In this document: in pieces, positions 33,524-41,793 of the stretch
Layout of the letters: each line of letters starts with the position of its first letter
Position numbering within the stretch: the first letter of the stretch is position 1
Source: Stigmatella ashevillena
GTDB lineage: Bacteria > Myxococcota > Myxococcia > Myxococcales > Myxococcaceae
DNA length: 64,000 nucleotides
Assembly: GCF_028368975.1 (NCBI RefSeq)
Contig: NZ_JAQNDM010000002.1
Location: forward strand, 6,442,425 to 6,506,424
Reading direction: 5' to 3'
The notes under the pieces: model-generated
The model's input: the letters and a program-made list of their open reading frames with translations, nothing else
Told to the model about the DNA's origin: nothing
The model's database searches: none
Translations under genes and position numbers: made by a program

Positions 33524-34702
33524 GTGGCCACCCATCCTGACATTCTGAGGGAACGGCTGGAGGACCGTGCGGACCTCCTGGAGGCCTCACGGCTGCGCTA
33601 CCGCGCCCTCCGGGGCATCCTGAGCGGGTTTTTCTGGAAAGAGCGGCTCCGGGCCAACCTGGAACTGCTGCGCGAGGTGGCCCGGGTGCAACCCGAGGTG
33701 GATGCCGCGCTGGCCGCCGCGAGCCGCCGGGCCGCCGCCGAGAGTTGGCCCCGGGAGTCCGCGCCCGTCCGGCTCCTGGACGAGGTGCGGCACCTGCGGG
33801 AGGCCGTCGCCCAGGCGGTGAAGCGGCGGTTGGCGGCCCGCGAACCCCCCGCCTTGCTGGGCGAGGCGATGCTGGCCTTGGAGGAGGCGGTGCTCGCCAC
33901 CGGCCCGTTGCTGGGTGGCCGCACCTGGGCGAGGGCCGTGGAAATTCTCCCTCGAAACCTCCCGGAGCTGCGCGCCGCGTGTGCCGCGGCCGGCGTGTTC
34001 GAGGCCATCTTCAAGCGTCCCCTCCCCAAGGGCGTGCTGCCCTTCAGCGCCGCCGAGGCGAACGAGCTGGGCCGCGCGCTGCCCCTGGGCGAGGTGGCGC
34101 TGCGCTCCTTGTGGGAGCGGCTGGACCGGTTCGACGAGACCGGCCGGGTTCGGCCCTTCTTGGATCGCAAGGTGCGCCAGGTGCCGGGGCCCGCGCCGCG
34201 CAGTGGCCCCGAGCTCCTGCTGCACGCGGCCTTCTGGTACGACGTGGCCCGTGTCCGGTTGGGCGAGCTGCTGGAGGCCCGGTTGGATCCCGTCGTCGCC
34301 CGGGACGAGGAAGTGCCCGTTCTGTTGGCGTGGCTGGTGGCGCGAGAAGACTCCCCGGAGGCCCGGCTGGAGGCCGGTGAGGTGCTCGGAGAGGGGCGCG
34401 CGGGCCTCTTCGAGCTGGCCATTGAGCTGGCCCTGCTCTCCCGGGGCCGCCCCGAGGGGGCCTGGAACGAAGAGGCGGCCTGGGTGCGGCTGTGGACGGC
34501 GGCCCACCGGGCCCGGGACGAGGCAGGGGAAGACGTGGAGCGGGTGCGCGAGGCGCTGCTCCTCTTCATCCGACTGCGTGGCCGGACGAACGTCCCGGCC
34601 CGGTTGTTCTCCCCGGACCAGGCGCCTCCCATTGCGCCTGTGGGCCCGGATCTCAAGGATCTGCCGGGGCTCGTCCAGGCAGCCCGGGAAGCCGCACGTT
34701 AA
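33524..34702 (+). CDS. Unrecognised helical protein encoded upstream of recF
   Basis: 392 residues from GTG 33524, three bases after GGAGAG. The sequence is almost wholly helical and charged: ILRERLEDRADLLEASRLRYRALRGIL, LLREVARVQPEVDAALAAASRR, HLREAVAQAVKRRLAAREP. It has no signal peptide, membrane segment or catalytic motif that I can recognise. The gene lies 30 bp before recF on the same strand, and both are probably read from one promoter in the 137-bp gap upstream. A link to DNA repair or replication through that context is only suggestive. Confidence 0.82.
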   Translation: MATHPDILRERLEDRADLLEASRLRYRALRGILSGFFWKERLRANLELLREVARVQPEVDAALAAASRRAAAESWPRESAPVRLLDEVRHLREAVAQAVKRRLAAREPPALLGEAMLALEEAVLATGPLLGGRTWARAVEILPRNLPELRAACAAAGVFEAIFKRPLPKGVLPFSAAEANELGRALPLGEVALRSLWERLDRFDETGRVRPFLDRKVRQVPGPAPRSGPELLLHAAFWYDVARVRLGELLEARLDPVVARDEEVPVLLAWLVAREDSPEARLEAGEVLGEGRAGLFELAIELALLSRGRPEGAWNEEAAWVRLWTAAHRARDEAGEDVERVREALLLFIRLRGRTNVPARLFSPDQAPPIAPVGPDLKDLPGLVQAAREAAR

Positions 34703-34732
34703 GCCCCCGTTGCCTTCGAGAGAGCGTATAGG

Positions 34733-36205
34733 GTGACGGTTACCGTGCGCCTGCTTGCGCTCCAAGCCCAGAACTTCCGCAACCTGCACCAGGTCTCCCT
34801 GGCCCCGAGCCCTCACGCCACCATCGCCGTGGGACAGAACGGCCAGGGCAAGACGAACCTGCTGGAGGCCCTCTACTTCCTGGCCACGCTCAAGCCGTTG
34901 CGCGCGGGCCGTCTGGCGGAGCTGGTGCGCTGGGGGACGAAGGGGGCCCGGGTCTCGGGCCGCTTTCTGCTCAAGGGCGCCGAGCGGGAGATCTCCGTCG
35001 AGGTGGGCGGTGGGGTGCGGCAGGCCTTCGTGGATGGCAAGAAGGCCTCCAGCCTGGAGGAGTACTTCGGCGGCGTGGCAGTGGTGGCCTTCACGCCCGA
35101 TGATCTGGAGGTGGTGAAGGGAGGCCCGGATGCGCGGCGCACCTTCCTGGACCGGGCGGTGTTCAACCGCTTCCCGGCGTTTCTCAAGGAGAGCCGGGAC
35201 TACGCCCGGGCGCTGAAGAACCGCAACCGGCTGCTGCGCGATGGGCCCGCGGCGGAGGCGGCGTACCTGGATGCCTACGATGAGACGCTCGCGCGCGCGG
35301 GGGCCCGGGTGTACGTGCGGCGCCGCGCCCTGATGGCCGAGCTGGCGCCTCGGGCCCAGGCCACGTTCGCGTCCATTGGACGCACGGTGGATCCGGCCGT
35401 TTATGGCTACCACCCCGCGCACCTGGCCCAGGAGTTCGCCGAGGTGGACGAGGGCCGGCTGGCGGACGCCCTGCTGGAGGCGCTGGCGGGGCGGAGGCGG
35501 CGAGACCTGGAGCGGGGCTTCACCTCGGTGGGGCCGCACGTGGATGACGTGGCGCTGACGTTGGGAGGCCGCAGTGCGCGCGCCTACGCCAGTCAGGGAC
35601 AGCAGCGCGCGCTGGTGCTGGGCTGGAAGATCGCCGAGATCGAAAACCTTCACGCCGCGCTGGGCTTCCTGCCCTTGCTGCTGCTCGACGACGTGTCGAG
35701 CGAGCTGGATCCGGAGCGCAACGCGTACCTGATGAGGTATCTGGCCGCCAGCGGCGCCCAGGTGTTCCTCACCACCACGGATGCCTCGCTGGTGCGGGCG
35801 GCAGCGGCGCATGACACCCTGTGGATGGACGTGCACGCGGGGCAGGTGGCGCCCCGCGGCAGGGAGACCTCACCCGAGGCTTCAGAAGAAGGCTCAGGGG
35901 TGGTGGGTGCGCCGGGCCCTGGAGAAGCGCCAGCGCCGGTGCGCGTGGGGCACCTCGTCCGCGGCCACGTTGCCGAAGGCGGTGAAGCGGAACTCCGCCC
36001 AGAGAATCCCGTAGGCCACGGCGAAGAGGAACGTGCCGAGCACCGACCACCAGGGCACGCCCATGAAGAGGCCCACCCCCGCGCCGAGCAGCAGCACCAC
36101 CCCCATCGTCAGGGACACCTCGCGCCTGCGCCGGAACTCGCTGAAGGCGAGCCCCATGGAGACGAGGGAGACAGCCAGGATGAGCCCCGCCAGCCCGAGC
36201 GCTGA
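34733..36205 (+). CDS. recF: RecF recombination protein with unusual C-terminal extension
   Basis: The first 385 residues are a normal RecF: AQNFRNLHQVSLAPSP, Walker A GQNGQGKTNLLEAL, ABC-type signature region YASQGQQRALVLGWK and Walker B LLLLDDVSSELD, then FLTTTDASLV. RecF loads RecA at single-strand gaps. The frame does not stop at the usual family end (after about residue 375-385, near 35890) but continues about 105 residues, rich in Glu, His, Pro and Arg, to 36205. This tail is antisense to a membrane-protein gene that is plainly real, so it may be non-native read-through, a sequencing indel, or a genuine extension. The start at GTG 34733 is two residues longer than typical. Confidence 0.88.
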   Translation: MTVTVRLLALQAQNFRNLHQVSLAPSPHATIAVGQNGQGKTNLLEALYFLATLKPLRAGRLAELVRWGTKGARVSGRFLLKGAEREISVEVGGGVRQAFVDGKKASSLEEYFGGVAVVAFTPDDLEVVKGGPDARRTFLDRAVFNRFPAFLKESRDYARALKNRNRLLRDGPAAEAAYLDAYDETLARAGARVYVRRRALMAELAPRAQATFASIGRTVDPAVYGYHPAHLAQEFAEVDEGRLADALLEALAGRRRRDLERGFTSVGPHVDDVALTLGGRSARAYASQGQQRALVLGWKIAEIENLHAALGFLPLLLLDDVSSELDPERNAYLMRYLAASGAQVFLTTTDASLVRAAAAHDTLWMDVHAGQVAPRGRETSPEASEEGSGVVGAPGPGEAPAPVRVGHLVRGHVAEGGEAELRPENPVGHGEEERAEHRPPGHAHEEAHPRAEQQHHPHRQGHLAPAPELAEGEPHGDEGDSQDEPRQPER

Positions 36206-36274
36206 ACGGGCATACAGGTTGGCGATCGACAGCAGGAACAGCCCGAGACCCAAGAGCGCCAGTCCGCCATCCAT
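35894..36274 (-). CDS. Small four-helix membrane protein
   Basis: 126 residues from ATG 36274 with a GGAGGAGG ribosome site seven bases upstream. Four hydrophobic helices alternate with short loops (GLALLGLGLFLLSIANLYA, LAGLILAVSLVSMGLAF, SLTMGVVLLLGAGVGLFMGV, WWSVLGTFLFAVAYGILWAEF), ending with a basic tail HAHRRWRFSRARRTHHP. No family is recognised. The gene lies fully inside the frame of the recF extension on the other strand; the strong ribosome site and clean helices indicate that this strand is the coding one in 35894-36205. Confidence 0.78.
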   Translation of the reverse strand: MDGGLALLGLGLFLLSIANLYARSALGLAGLILAVSLVSMGLAFSEFRRRREVSLTMGVVLLLGAGVGLFMGVPWWSVLGTFLFAVAYGILWAEFRFTAFGNVAADEVPHAHRRWRFSRARRTHHP

Positions 36275-36508
36275 GGGATTGCCTCCTCCAAACAGTGTCC
36301 AAGAGGAAACATCGCCACGGGGGGCAGCCGGAGCACGGCATGGCGTCAGGCGCTCCGCGCCCTTGCCTGGAGGGTAGGAAACAGCCCAGGGAGGGTGAGG
36401 GATTCGTGCCCCTGGGGAATCGTTTGGCACCGAATCGACCTTTGCTTCCGCGACCCACTAGGCGTTTGCCCATCCGTGCCTAGCTTCCGTTTCCTCGGAG
36501 ACGGAGGA

Positions 36509-37015
36509 ATGAAGAGGACCCTGATAACGCTCGCCCTGCTGGCCTTGCCCCTTTTGCCGGGCTGCCGCCGCGTGAGCTTCGAAGATTCGATGCTGTCCAA
36601 GCGGGACGTGGACTACCGCATTGGCGAGCTGCCGCAGCACTGGCACCGCGTCTACCTCAAGGACAATGACCTGGCCTTCTCGGAGACTGGCACGGGGCGC
36701 GCCCTGTCCATCAACTCCACGTGTGAAGGCCACGATGACCCGCCGCTGCCGGTGCTCACGCGCCACCTGGTCATGGGCTTCACGGACCGCGAGGAGCAGT
36801 CCCAGAAGCTCATCAACCTGGATGGCCGCGAGGCGCTGCGCTCGCGCTACCTGGCCCGGCTCGACGGGGTTCCCGTGGAGCTGGAGATGGTGGTGCTCAA
36901 GAAGGACGGCTGCGTCTTCGACTTCACCTATGTCGCCCCTCCCGGCCAGGCCGAGGAGCGGATGGCGGACTTCGACGGTCTGCTGGCGGGTTTTCACTCG
37001 GAGCGCAACGGATGA
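36509..37015 (+). CDS. Lipoprotein at the head of an Mla-type operon
   Basis: 168 residues, ATG 36509 after GGAGG. The lipoprotein signal is MKRTLITLALLALPLLPGC. The mature part carries HWHRVYLKDNDLAFSETG and DGVPVELEMVVLKKDGCVFDFTY, a mixed alpha-beta pattern with two Cys that may pair. It overlaps the permease start by four bases (ATGA), so it is part of the MlaE-MlaF-MlaD operon. Its position suggests a periplasmic or outer-membrane partner of the lipid transporter; no family is recognised. The 234 bp upstream hold a likely promoter but no motif I can name. Confidence 0.8.
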   Translation: MKRTLITLALLALPLLPGCRRVSFEDSMLSKRDVDYRIGELPQHWHRVYLKDNDLAFSETGTGRALSINSTCEGHDDPPLPVLTRHLVMGFTDREEQSQKLINLDGREALRSRYLARLDGVPVELEMVVLKKDGCVFDFTYVAPPGQAEERMADFDGLLAGFHSERNG

Positions 37016-37836
37016 ACCCCTCGGTGCAGGCCACTCCCGTCCCCGAACCGCAGGCAGCTCCGGTCTCGTTCCTGTCCTCCGCGATGGCGGTGGTGCGCCA
37101 GCGGCTGGAGGTGCTCGGGGCGATGGCGATGATGACGGGCCGCGTCTTCTCGCGCGCCGTGCGTCCGCCGTATGACTGGGGCGCGCTCGTCTACCACACC
37201 GAGTTCCTGGGCGTGCGCTCCATGCCCATCGCCCTGCTGACCTCCACGTTCGCGGGGCTGGTCATCTCGCTCCAGTTCGGCTTCTTCCTGGCGCGCTTCG
37301 GCGTGCAGTACACCGTGGGGCGCGTCGTCGTGCTCACGCTCTTCCGGGAGCTGGCCCCGGTGCTCACCGCGCTCACGGTGGGCGCGCGCATCGGCTCGGG
37401 CATGGCGGCGGAACTGGGCGCCATGACGGTGACCGAGCAGGTGGATGCCATCCGCGCGCTGGGCGCGGATCCGCTGCGCAAGCTGGTGGTGCCCCGGGTG
37501 CTGGCGTGCCTCTTGGTGATGCCCACGCTCACGGTGCTGGCGGACGTCATCGGCCTGGGCGCGGGCGCGCTCGTCGTCAACATGCAGTACGCCATCTCCT
37601 TCGAGCTGTTCTTCCAGGGCGCGCTGGACGCCGTGCTGATGACGGACTTCGTGTCCGGGGTCATCAAGGGCGCCATCTTCGGCGTCATCATCGGGCTGGT
37701 GGGCTGCTTCAAGGGGCTCACCGTCGAGGGTGGCACCGAGGGTGTCGGCCGCGCCACCACGCAGACGGTGGCCATCACTTCTGTGTCCGTGTGTCTGGCG
37801 GACTTCTTCATCACGAAAATCACGCTCTACTTCTAG
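37012..37836 (+). CDS. mlaE: MlaE-type ABC transporter permease
   Basis: 274 residues with the DUF140/MlaE fold: about five hydrophobic helices and the conserved core GARIGSGMAAELGAMTVTEQVDAIRALGADPLRKLVVPRVLA. It forms the inner-membrane channel of an Mla-type transporter that moves phospholipids between the membranes. An ATG overlaps the stop of the upstream lipoprotein gene, and the ATPase and MCE subunit genes follow, completing the usual set. Transport direction (retrograde in E. coli Mla) cannot be told here, and the solute-binding MlaC is not seen nearby. Confidence 0.93.
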   Translation: MNPSVQATPVPEPQAAPVSFLSSAMAVVRQRLEVLGAMAMMTGRVFSRAVRPPYDWGALVYHTEFLGVRSMPIALLTSTFAGLVISLQFGFFLARFGVQYTVGRVVVLTLFRELAPVLTALTVGARIGSGMAAELGAMTVTEQVDAIRALGADPLRKLVVPRVLACLLVMPTLTVLADVIGLGAGALVVNMQYAISFELFFQGALDAVLMTDFVSGVIKGAIFGVIIGLVGCFKGLTVEGGTEGVGRATTQTVAITSVSVCLADFFITKITLYF

Positions 37837-37840
37837 CCTC

Positions 37841-38659
37841 ATGCCCGCCTCTGACTCCGCATCGCGTCTGAATTTCCGCCCGCCTACCCCGGGTGAGGAG
37901 CTCATCCGGTTCGAGCACCTGAAGAAGGCGTTCGGCCCCAAGCGCGTCTACGACGACCTGGACTTGTCGGTGTACGCCGGAGAGACGCTGGTGGTGATGG
38001 GCGGCTCGGGCACGGGCAAGAGCGTGCTGCTCAAGTGCCTCATCGGCCTGCTGTACCCGGATGCGGGGCGCATCCACTTCCAAGGGCAGGACCTGACCGA
38101 CTTCGACGAGGAGGACTTCCGGGCGGTGCGCAAGCACGTGGCCATGGTGTTCCAGGGCGCGGCGCTCTTCGACTCGCTCACGGTGGGCGAGAACGTGGCC
38201 TACCCCCTGCGCGAGCACTTCCCGGACATGCCCCGGGACGAGATTGCCCGCCGCGTGGCGGAGAAGCTGTCGTGGGTGGACCTGCCGGGAACCGAAGGGA
38301 TGATGCCCGCGGACATGTCCGGCGGCATGCGCAAGCGCGTGGGACTGGCGCGCGCCATCGCCACGGATCCCGAGATCATCCTCTGGGACGAGCCCACCAC
38401 GGGCCTGGACCCGGTGACGACGCAGAACATCAACACGATGATTAACTCAATGAAGCAGCGCCTGGGGTGCACCTCCATCGTCGTGACCCACGACATGTTG
38501 AGTGCCTTCGAGGTGGCGGACCGCCTGGCGATGCTGGCGGACCGGCGCATCGTGCAGGTGGGCTCGCCCGAGGAGATCCGGCATTCGCAGGTGCCTCAGG
38601 TGCGGGCGTTCATGGAAGCTCGGCGGACGGAGTTGGGGATAGGGAAGGTGGCGTCATGA
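37841..38659 (+). CDS. mlaF: MlaF-type ABC transporter ATPase
   Basis: 272 residues. Walker A GGSGTGKSVLLK, Q-loop in VFQGAALFDSLTVGENVAYPL, signature MSGGMRKRVGLARAI, Walker B ILWDEPTTGLDP and H-loop VVTHDM are all intact. It powers the lipid transport complex from the cytoplasmic side. The ATG at 37841, four bases after the permease stop, was chosen over a longer frame that would overlap the permease gene. Its TGA overlaps the ATG of the MCE gene. The operon order lipoprotein-MlaE-MlaF-MlaD is fully head-to-tail. Confidence 0.94.
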   Translation: MPASDSASRLNFRPPTPGEELIRFEHLKKAFGPKRVYDDLDLSVYAGETLVVMGGSGTGKSVLLKCLIGLLYPDAGRIHFQGQDLTDFDEEDFRAVRKHVAMVFQGAALFDSLTVGENVAYPLREHFPDMPRDEIARRVAEKLSWVDLPGTEGMMPADMSGGMRKRVGLARAIATDPEIILWDEPTTGLDPVTTQNINTMINSMKQRLGCTSIVVTHDMLSAFEVADRLAMLADRRIVQVGSPEEIRHSQVPQVRAFMEARRTELGIGKVAS

Positions 38660-39840
38660 GTCTGTTTACATCGACGGATCGGGAGCGGCGGTTTGCCTGG
38701 CGCGCGGGCATTTTTGTCACCGCGGGGTTGGTGCTGGCCGGGGTGGTGGTCCTCTTCATCGGGAAGGAGACGCGGCTCTTCGAGGATCAGGTGAAGTACC
38801 ACGCGTACTTCTCGAACGTGGAAGGGCTGAGCGAAGAGTCGCCGGTGTGGCTCGGCGGCCTCGAGGTGGGACGCGTGACGGGCATCGCCTTCGCGCCGGG
38901 AGCGAACGCGAAGAACCACCGCATCGAGGTGAGCCTCCAGGTGGCCAAGAAGTACGCGGACCGGGTGCGGGCCGACTCGGTGGTGCGGCTGTCGAGCCTG
39001 GGCGTGCTGGGCGAGAAGGCGGTGGACATCACCCTGGGCAATCCCCAGGAGCCCGCCGTGGCCCCGGACAGCGAGCTGCCCACGGTGCCGAGCGGCGACT
39101 TGAACACGCTGATGCGGGCCGCGGGGCAGATCATGGATGACTCCATGGCCATCAGCCGCTCGCTGCGCGTGGCGGTGGAGGCGTACTCGGATCCGCAGCT
39201 CGCCAAGGACGTGGCGGGCACCGTCCGCAGCCTACGGGGCTTGTTGGAGGAGGTGGAGCAGGGCGACGGCGTGCTGCACGCGCTCATCTACGACAAGGAG
39301 GCCGGCAAGCAGGTGCGCGCCATGGTGGCCAACGCTTCTCAAACGGCGCAGCGGGTGGACAAGGCCGTGGGCCACGTGGAGGCGCTGTTGGGCGAGGTCC
39401 GCCACGGCCAGGGCATGGCGCACGCGCTCATCTACGACAAGCAGGGCGCGCAGGCGCTCAACGAGCTGGGCGCCGCGGCGGGGCAGCTCGCGGGCCTCAT
39501 CGAAGATGCGAAGAACAGCCCGAATGGAGCGGTGCACCAGTTGGTGTACGGCGACGCGCGGGGGATGTTCGCGGACTTGGGCAGCGCGGCGGCGGATCTG
39601 AAGAAAATCACCTCCACCGTGGCCAGCGGCGAGGGGACGGTGGGCGGGCTCATCGCGGACCCCACCATCTACGAGGACCTGCGGACGGTGCTGGGCAACG
39701 TGAAGCGCAACCGGGTGCTGCGCGCGCTGGTGCGCTTCACGGTGAACAACCGCGAGGAGCTGGACCAGGTGGGCCAGGTGAAGAAGCTCTCCCAGGAGCC
39801 CGCCCAGACGGGGGTCGGAGGCTCGGGCCCCGCGAAGTGA
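38656..39840 (+). CDS. mlaD: MlaD-type MCE-domain protein
   Basis: 394 residues. An N-terminal anchor (WRAGIFVTAGLVLAGVVVLFIG) is followed by an MCE domain (about 45-125; YHAYFSNVEGLSEESPVWLGGLEVGRVTGI, VRLSSLGVLGEKAVDI). The rest is a long helical coiled region with repeated HALIYDKEAGKQVRAM and HALIYDKQGAQALNEL units, probably making a tube or needle across the periplasm as in longer MCE proteins. It is about twice the length of E. coli MlaD (183 residues). The gene starts in the ATGA overlap with mlaF and ends the operon, convergent with the MocR gene; a weak GAGGC/GCCTC hairpin lies at 39843-39858. Confidence 0.92.
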   Translation: MSLFTSTDRERRFAWRAGIFVTAGLVLAGVVVLFIGKETRLFEDQVKYHAYFSNVEGLSEESPVWLGGLEVGRVTGIAFAPGANAKNHRIEVSLQVAKKYADRVRADSVVRLSSLGVLGEKAVDITLGNPQEPAVAPDSELPTVPSGDLNTLMRAAGQIMDDSMAISRSLRVAVEAYSDPQLAKDVAGTVRSLRGLLEEVEQGDGVLHALIYDKEAGKQVRAMVANASQTAQRVDKAVGHVEALLGEVRHGQGMAHALIYDKQGAQALNELGAAAGQLAGLIEDAKNSPNGAVHQLVYGDARGMFADLGSAAADLKKITSTVASGEGTVGGLIADPTIYEDLRTVLGNVKRNRVLRALVRFTVNNREELDQVGQVKKLSQEPAQTGVGGSGPAK

Positions 39841-39856
39841 GGGAGGCTTGGAGGCC

Positions 39857-41293
39857 TCAGGCCAGACTGCGCGCGAGGCTTCCCAGCGTGGCCACGGCGG
39901 CCTCGATGCGCGGGGACCAGGGGTTCCCACAGTTCAAGCGGATGAAGTGGGAGTAGCGCTGGGGCTGGGCGGAGAAGATGGGGCCGGGCGCGATGCTGAT
40001 GCCCGCCTCCAGCGCCCGGGCGTGCAGGGCGAGCGCGTCCACCGTGCGGGGCATCTCCACCCAGAGCAGGGAGCCGCCCGTGGGCCGCGTCACACAGGTG
40101 CCCGCGGGAAAGTGCTCGGCGATGGCCTGGCGCATTTGATCCATCTGCGCGGCCAGCCGGCGCCGCAGGCCGCGCAGGTGCCGGTCATACCCGTCATTCT
40201 GGAGGAAGCGCGCGATGGCCAACTGGGGCAGCGTGGGCGTGGCCACCGTCTGGGCGAACTTGAGCAACTCCACGCGCTCGCGGTAGCGGCCCGGGGCCAA
40301 CCAGCCCACGCGGTAGCCCGGGGCCAGGGTCTTCGAGAAGGAGCCGCACAGCAACACCCGGCCCTCCGTGTCGAAGGCCTTGCAGGGCCGGGGCCGCTCC
40401 GGGCCGAAGAAGAGATCGCCGTAAAGGTCATCCTCGATGAGCGGAAGGTCTCTCTCGGCGAGCAGGGAGACCAGGTGCTTGCGGTGCTCCTCGGGCATGC
40501 AGCTCCCCAGCGGGTTGCTGAAGCTGGGCACCAGCAGCACGGCGGCCACGCGCCGCTTGTCGAGCACGGCCTGCAAGGCATCCAGCTCCAGGCCGTAGCG
40601 GGGGTGGCTGGGGATTTCCAGGGCCTTGAGCCCGAGTGATTCGATGGACTGGAGCGTGCCGTAGTAGGCCGGCGACTCGATGGCGATGGTGTCCCCGGTT
40701 CGCGCCACGGCCAAGAGGCTCAGGTGGACGGCCTCGGAGGCGCCACAGGTGGTGATGAAGGCGTCCGGTCCGAGGGCTCCGCCCCACTCCAGGGCGCGGC
40801 GGGCAATCTGCCGGCGCAGCTCTGGACAGCCCGGAGGCATGTCGTACTCCACGCCGAGCGCTCCCTCCTCGCGCGCCATCAGGGCCAGCTCCCGGTTGAG
40901 GCGCTGCACGGGCAGCAGCTCGGGCGCGACGCTGGCGGCTCCCAGAGGCACCACTCGGGAATCGCTCACGGCCCGGTACAGGCGGGCCACGAGCGAGCTC
41001 ACGCTCACGGCACACGCAGTGCTCGCGGGCCGGGAGACCTGGGGCTCGGCGGGCAGGAGGCGCTCCCGGTGGCGCACGTAGTGGCCCGATTGAGGCCGCG
41101 TCTCGATGATGCCCAGTGACTCCAACTGGAGATAGGCCTGAAGGACCGTGGAGACGCTCACCCGCTCCCGGGTGCTCAGCTCTCGCACGGAGGGCAGGCG
41201 TTCGCCCGGGCGGAGCGTCCCCGCGACGATGGCGTCGCTGAGCCGCTCGGCCACCTGCTCGTACAGCTTCGCTCTGTGCGGCGCTGCCTTCAT
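39857..41293 (-). CDS. MocR-type GntR regulator with aminotransferase domain
   Basis: 478 residues. A GntR winged helix (about 8-75: YEQVAERLSDAIVAGTLRPGERLPSVREL) is linked to an aminotransferase class I/II fold. The PLP lysine is in GSFSKTLAPGYRVGW, and SPAYYGTLQ, EDDLYGDLFF and VATPTLPQLA are further family segments. Start at 41293 follows GGAG; 41341 would add residues before the winged helix. MocR proteins sense PLP or amino-sugar/amino-acid derivatives and bind repeats near a divergent gene. Here the divergent gene encodes a DUF2917 protein, and an 11-bp inverted repeat lies between them. Confidence 0.9.
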   Translation of the reverse strand: MKAAPHRAKLYEQVAERLSDAIVAGTLRPGERLPSVRELSTRERVSVSTVLQAYLQLESLGIIETRPQSGHYVRHRERLLPAEPQVSRPASTACAVSVSSLVARLYRAVSDSRVVPLGAASVAPELLPVQRLNRELALMAREEGALGVEYDMPPGCPELRRQIARRALEWGGALGPDAFITTCGASEAVHLSLLAVARTGDTIAIESPAYYGTLQSIESLGLKALEIPSHPRYGLELDALQAVLDKRRVAAVLLVPSFSNPLGSCMPEEHRKHLVSLLAERDLPLIEDDLYGDLFFGPERPRPCKAFDTEGRVLLCGSFSKTLAPGYRVGWLAPGRYRERVELLKFAQTVATPTLPQLAIARFLQNDGYDRHLRGLRRRLAAQMDQMRQAIAEHFPAGTCVTRPTGGSLLWVEMPRTVDALALHARALEAGISIAPGPIFSAQPQRYSHFIRLNCGNPWSPRIEAAVATLGSLARSLA

Positions 41294-41360
41294 GGGCTCC
41301 ACCTTCTCCTCGGGTTGGAGACTTCGCAGGGGCTCCTGCACCGTGACGCCGAGGGCCGTC

Positions 41361-41391
41361 CAGTACAGTTCAGGGAGGGAGAACTGTACTG
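41361..41391. promoter_or_regulatory. 11-bp inverted repeat, likely MocR operator
   Basis: CAGTACAGTTC (41361-41371) and GAACTGTACTG (41381-41391) are exact inverted repeats separated by 9 bp, so half-site centres are 20 bp apart, about two helical turns. The repeat lies in the 176-bp gap between the MocR start (41293) and the DUF2917 start (41470), and a TACAAT hexamer at 41394-41399 abuts it. An arrangement like this fits autorepression and control of the divergent gene by the MocR protein. Confidence 0.72.
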
Positions 41392-41469
41392 GTTACAATC
41401 ATTGCCAGCTGAATCTGTTATTCTCAAGCGGGAGGGGCCATCTTTGCCGATGACAGGAGGTCAACGACG

Positions 41470-41793
41470 ATGGGCTTACCCCTCTTTTTCTCGAAACTGT
41501 GCGCAGCGCTGGCGAAGCGGATGCCCCAGCGATGTCTGGACTCTCTCGCCACGGTGACGTTGTCCCTGGGAGGGCTGTGGAGCCACCGCCTGCGCACCGC
41601 GGGGCTCTCGCTGCGCTGCCATGAGGGATGCGTCTGGCTCACCCGCGAGGGGGATGCCTGCGACCATGTGCTTCAGGCGGGTGAGGCCCTCCGGGTGGAG
41701 GGCCCCGGGCTGGTGGTGGTTCAGGCGCTGGGAGCCGCCCGCTTCAGCCTGTCGCCGGAGGGGTCGCTCACCCTGGCGGGAGTACCGCGATGA
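41470..41793 (+). CDS. DUF2917 protein
   Basis: 107 residues; AGGAGG lies ten bases before the ATG. The DUF2917 core is visible: LWSHRLRTAGLSLRCHEGCVWLTREGD followed by DHVLQAGEALRVEGPGLVVVQALG, a small beta sandwich of cupin-like type. Function is not known; the family is often annotated beside MocR/GntR regulators, as here, so it may be regulated by the divergent MocR protein or supply its signal. The last 26 bases overlap, antisense, the end of the cyclase gene. Confidence 0.85.
   Translation: MGLPLFFSKLCAALAKRMPQRCLDSLATVTLSLGGLWSHRLRTAGLSLRCHEGCVWLTREGDACDHVLQAGEALRVEGPGLVVVQALGAARFSLSPEGSLTLAGVPR

Noticed and set aside
33587-35836. A 749-codon open frame on the minus strand opposite the recF region
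   Set aside because: It is antisense to recF and to its upstream gene; composition is Gly/Arg/His/Gln-rich and it has no domain. Long antisense frames are expected at this GC content.
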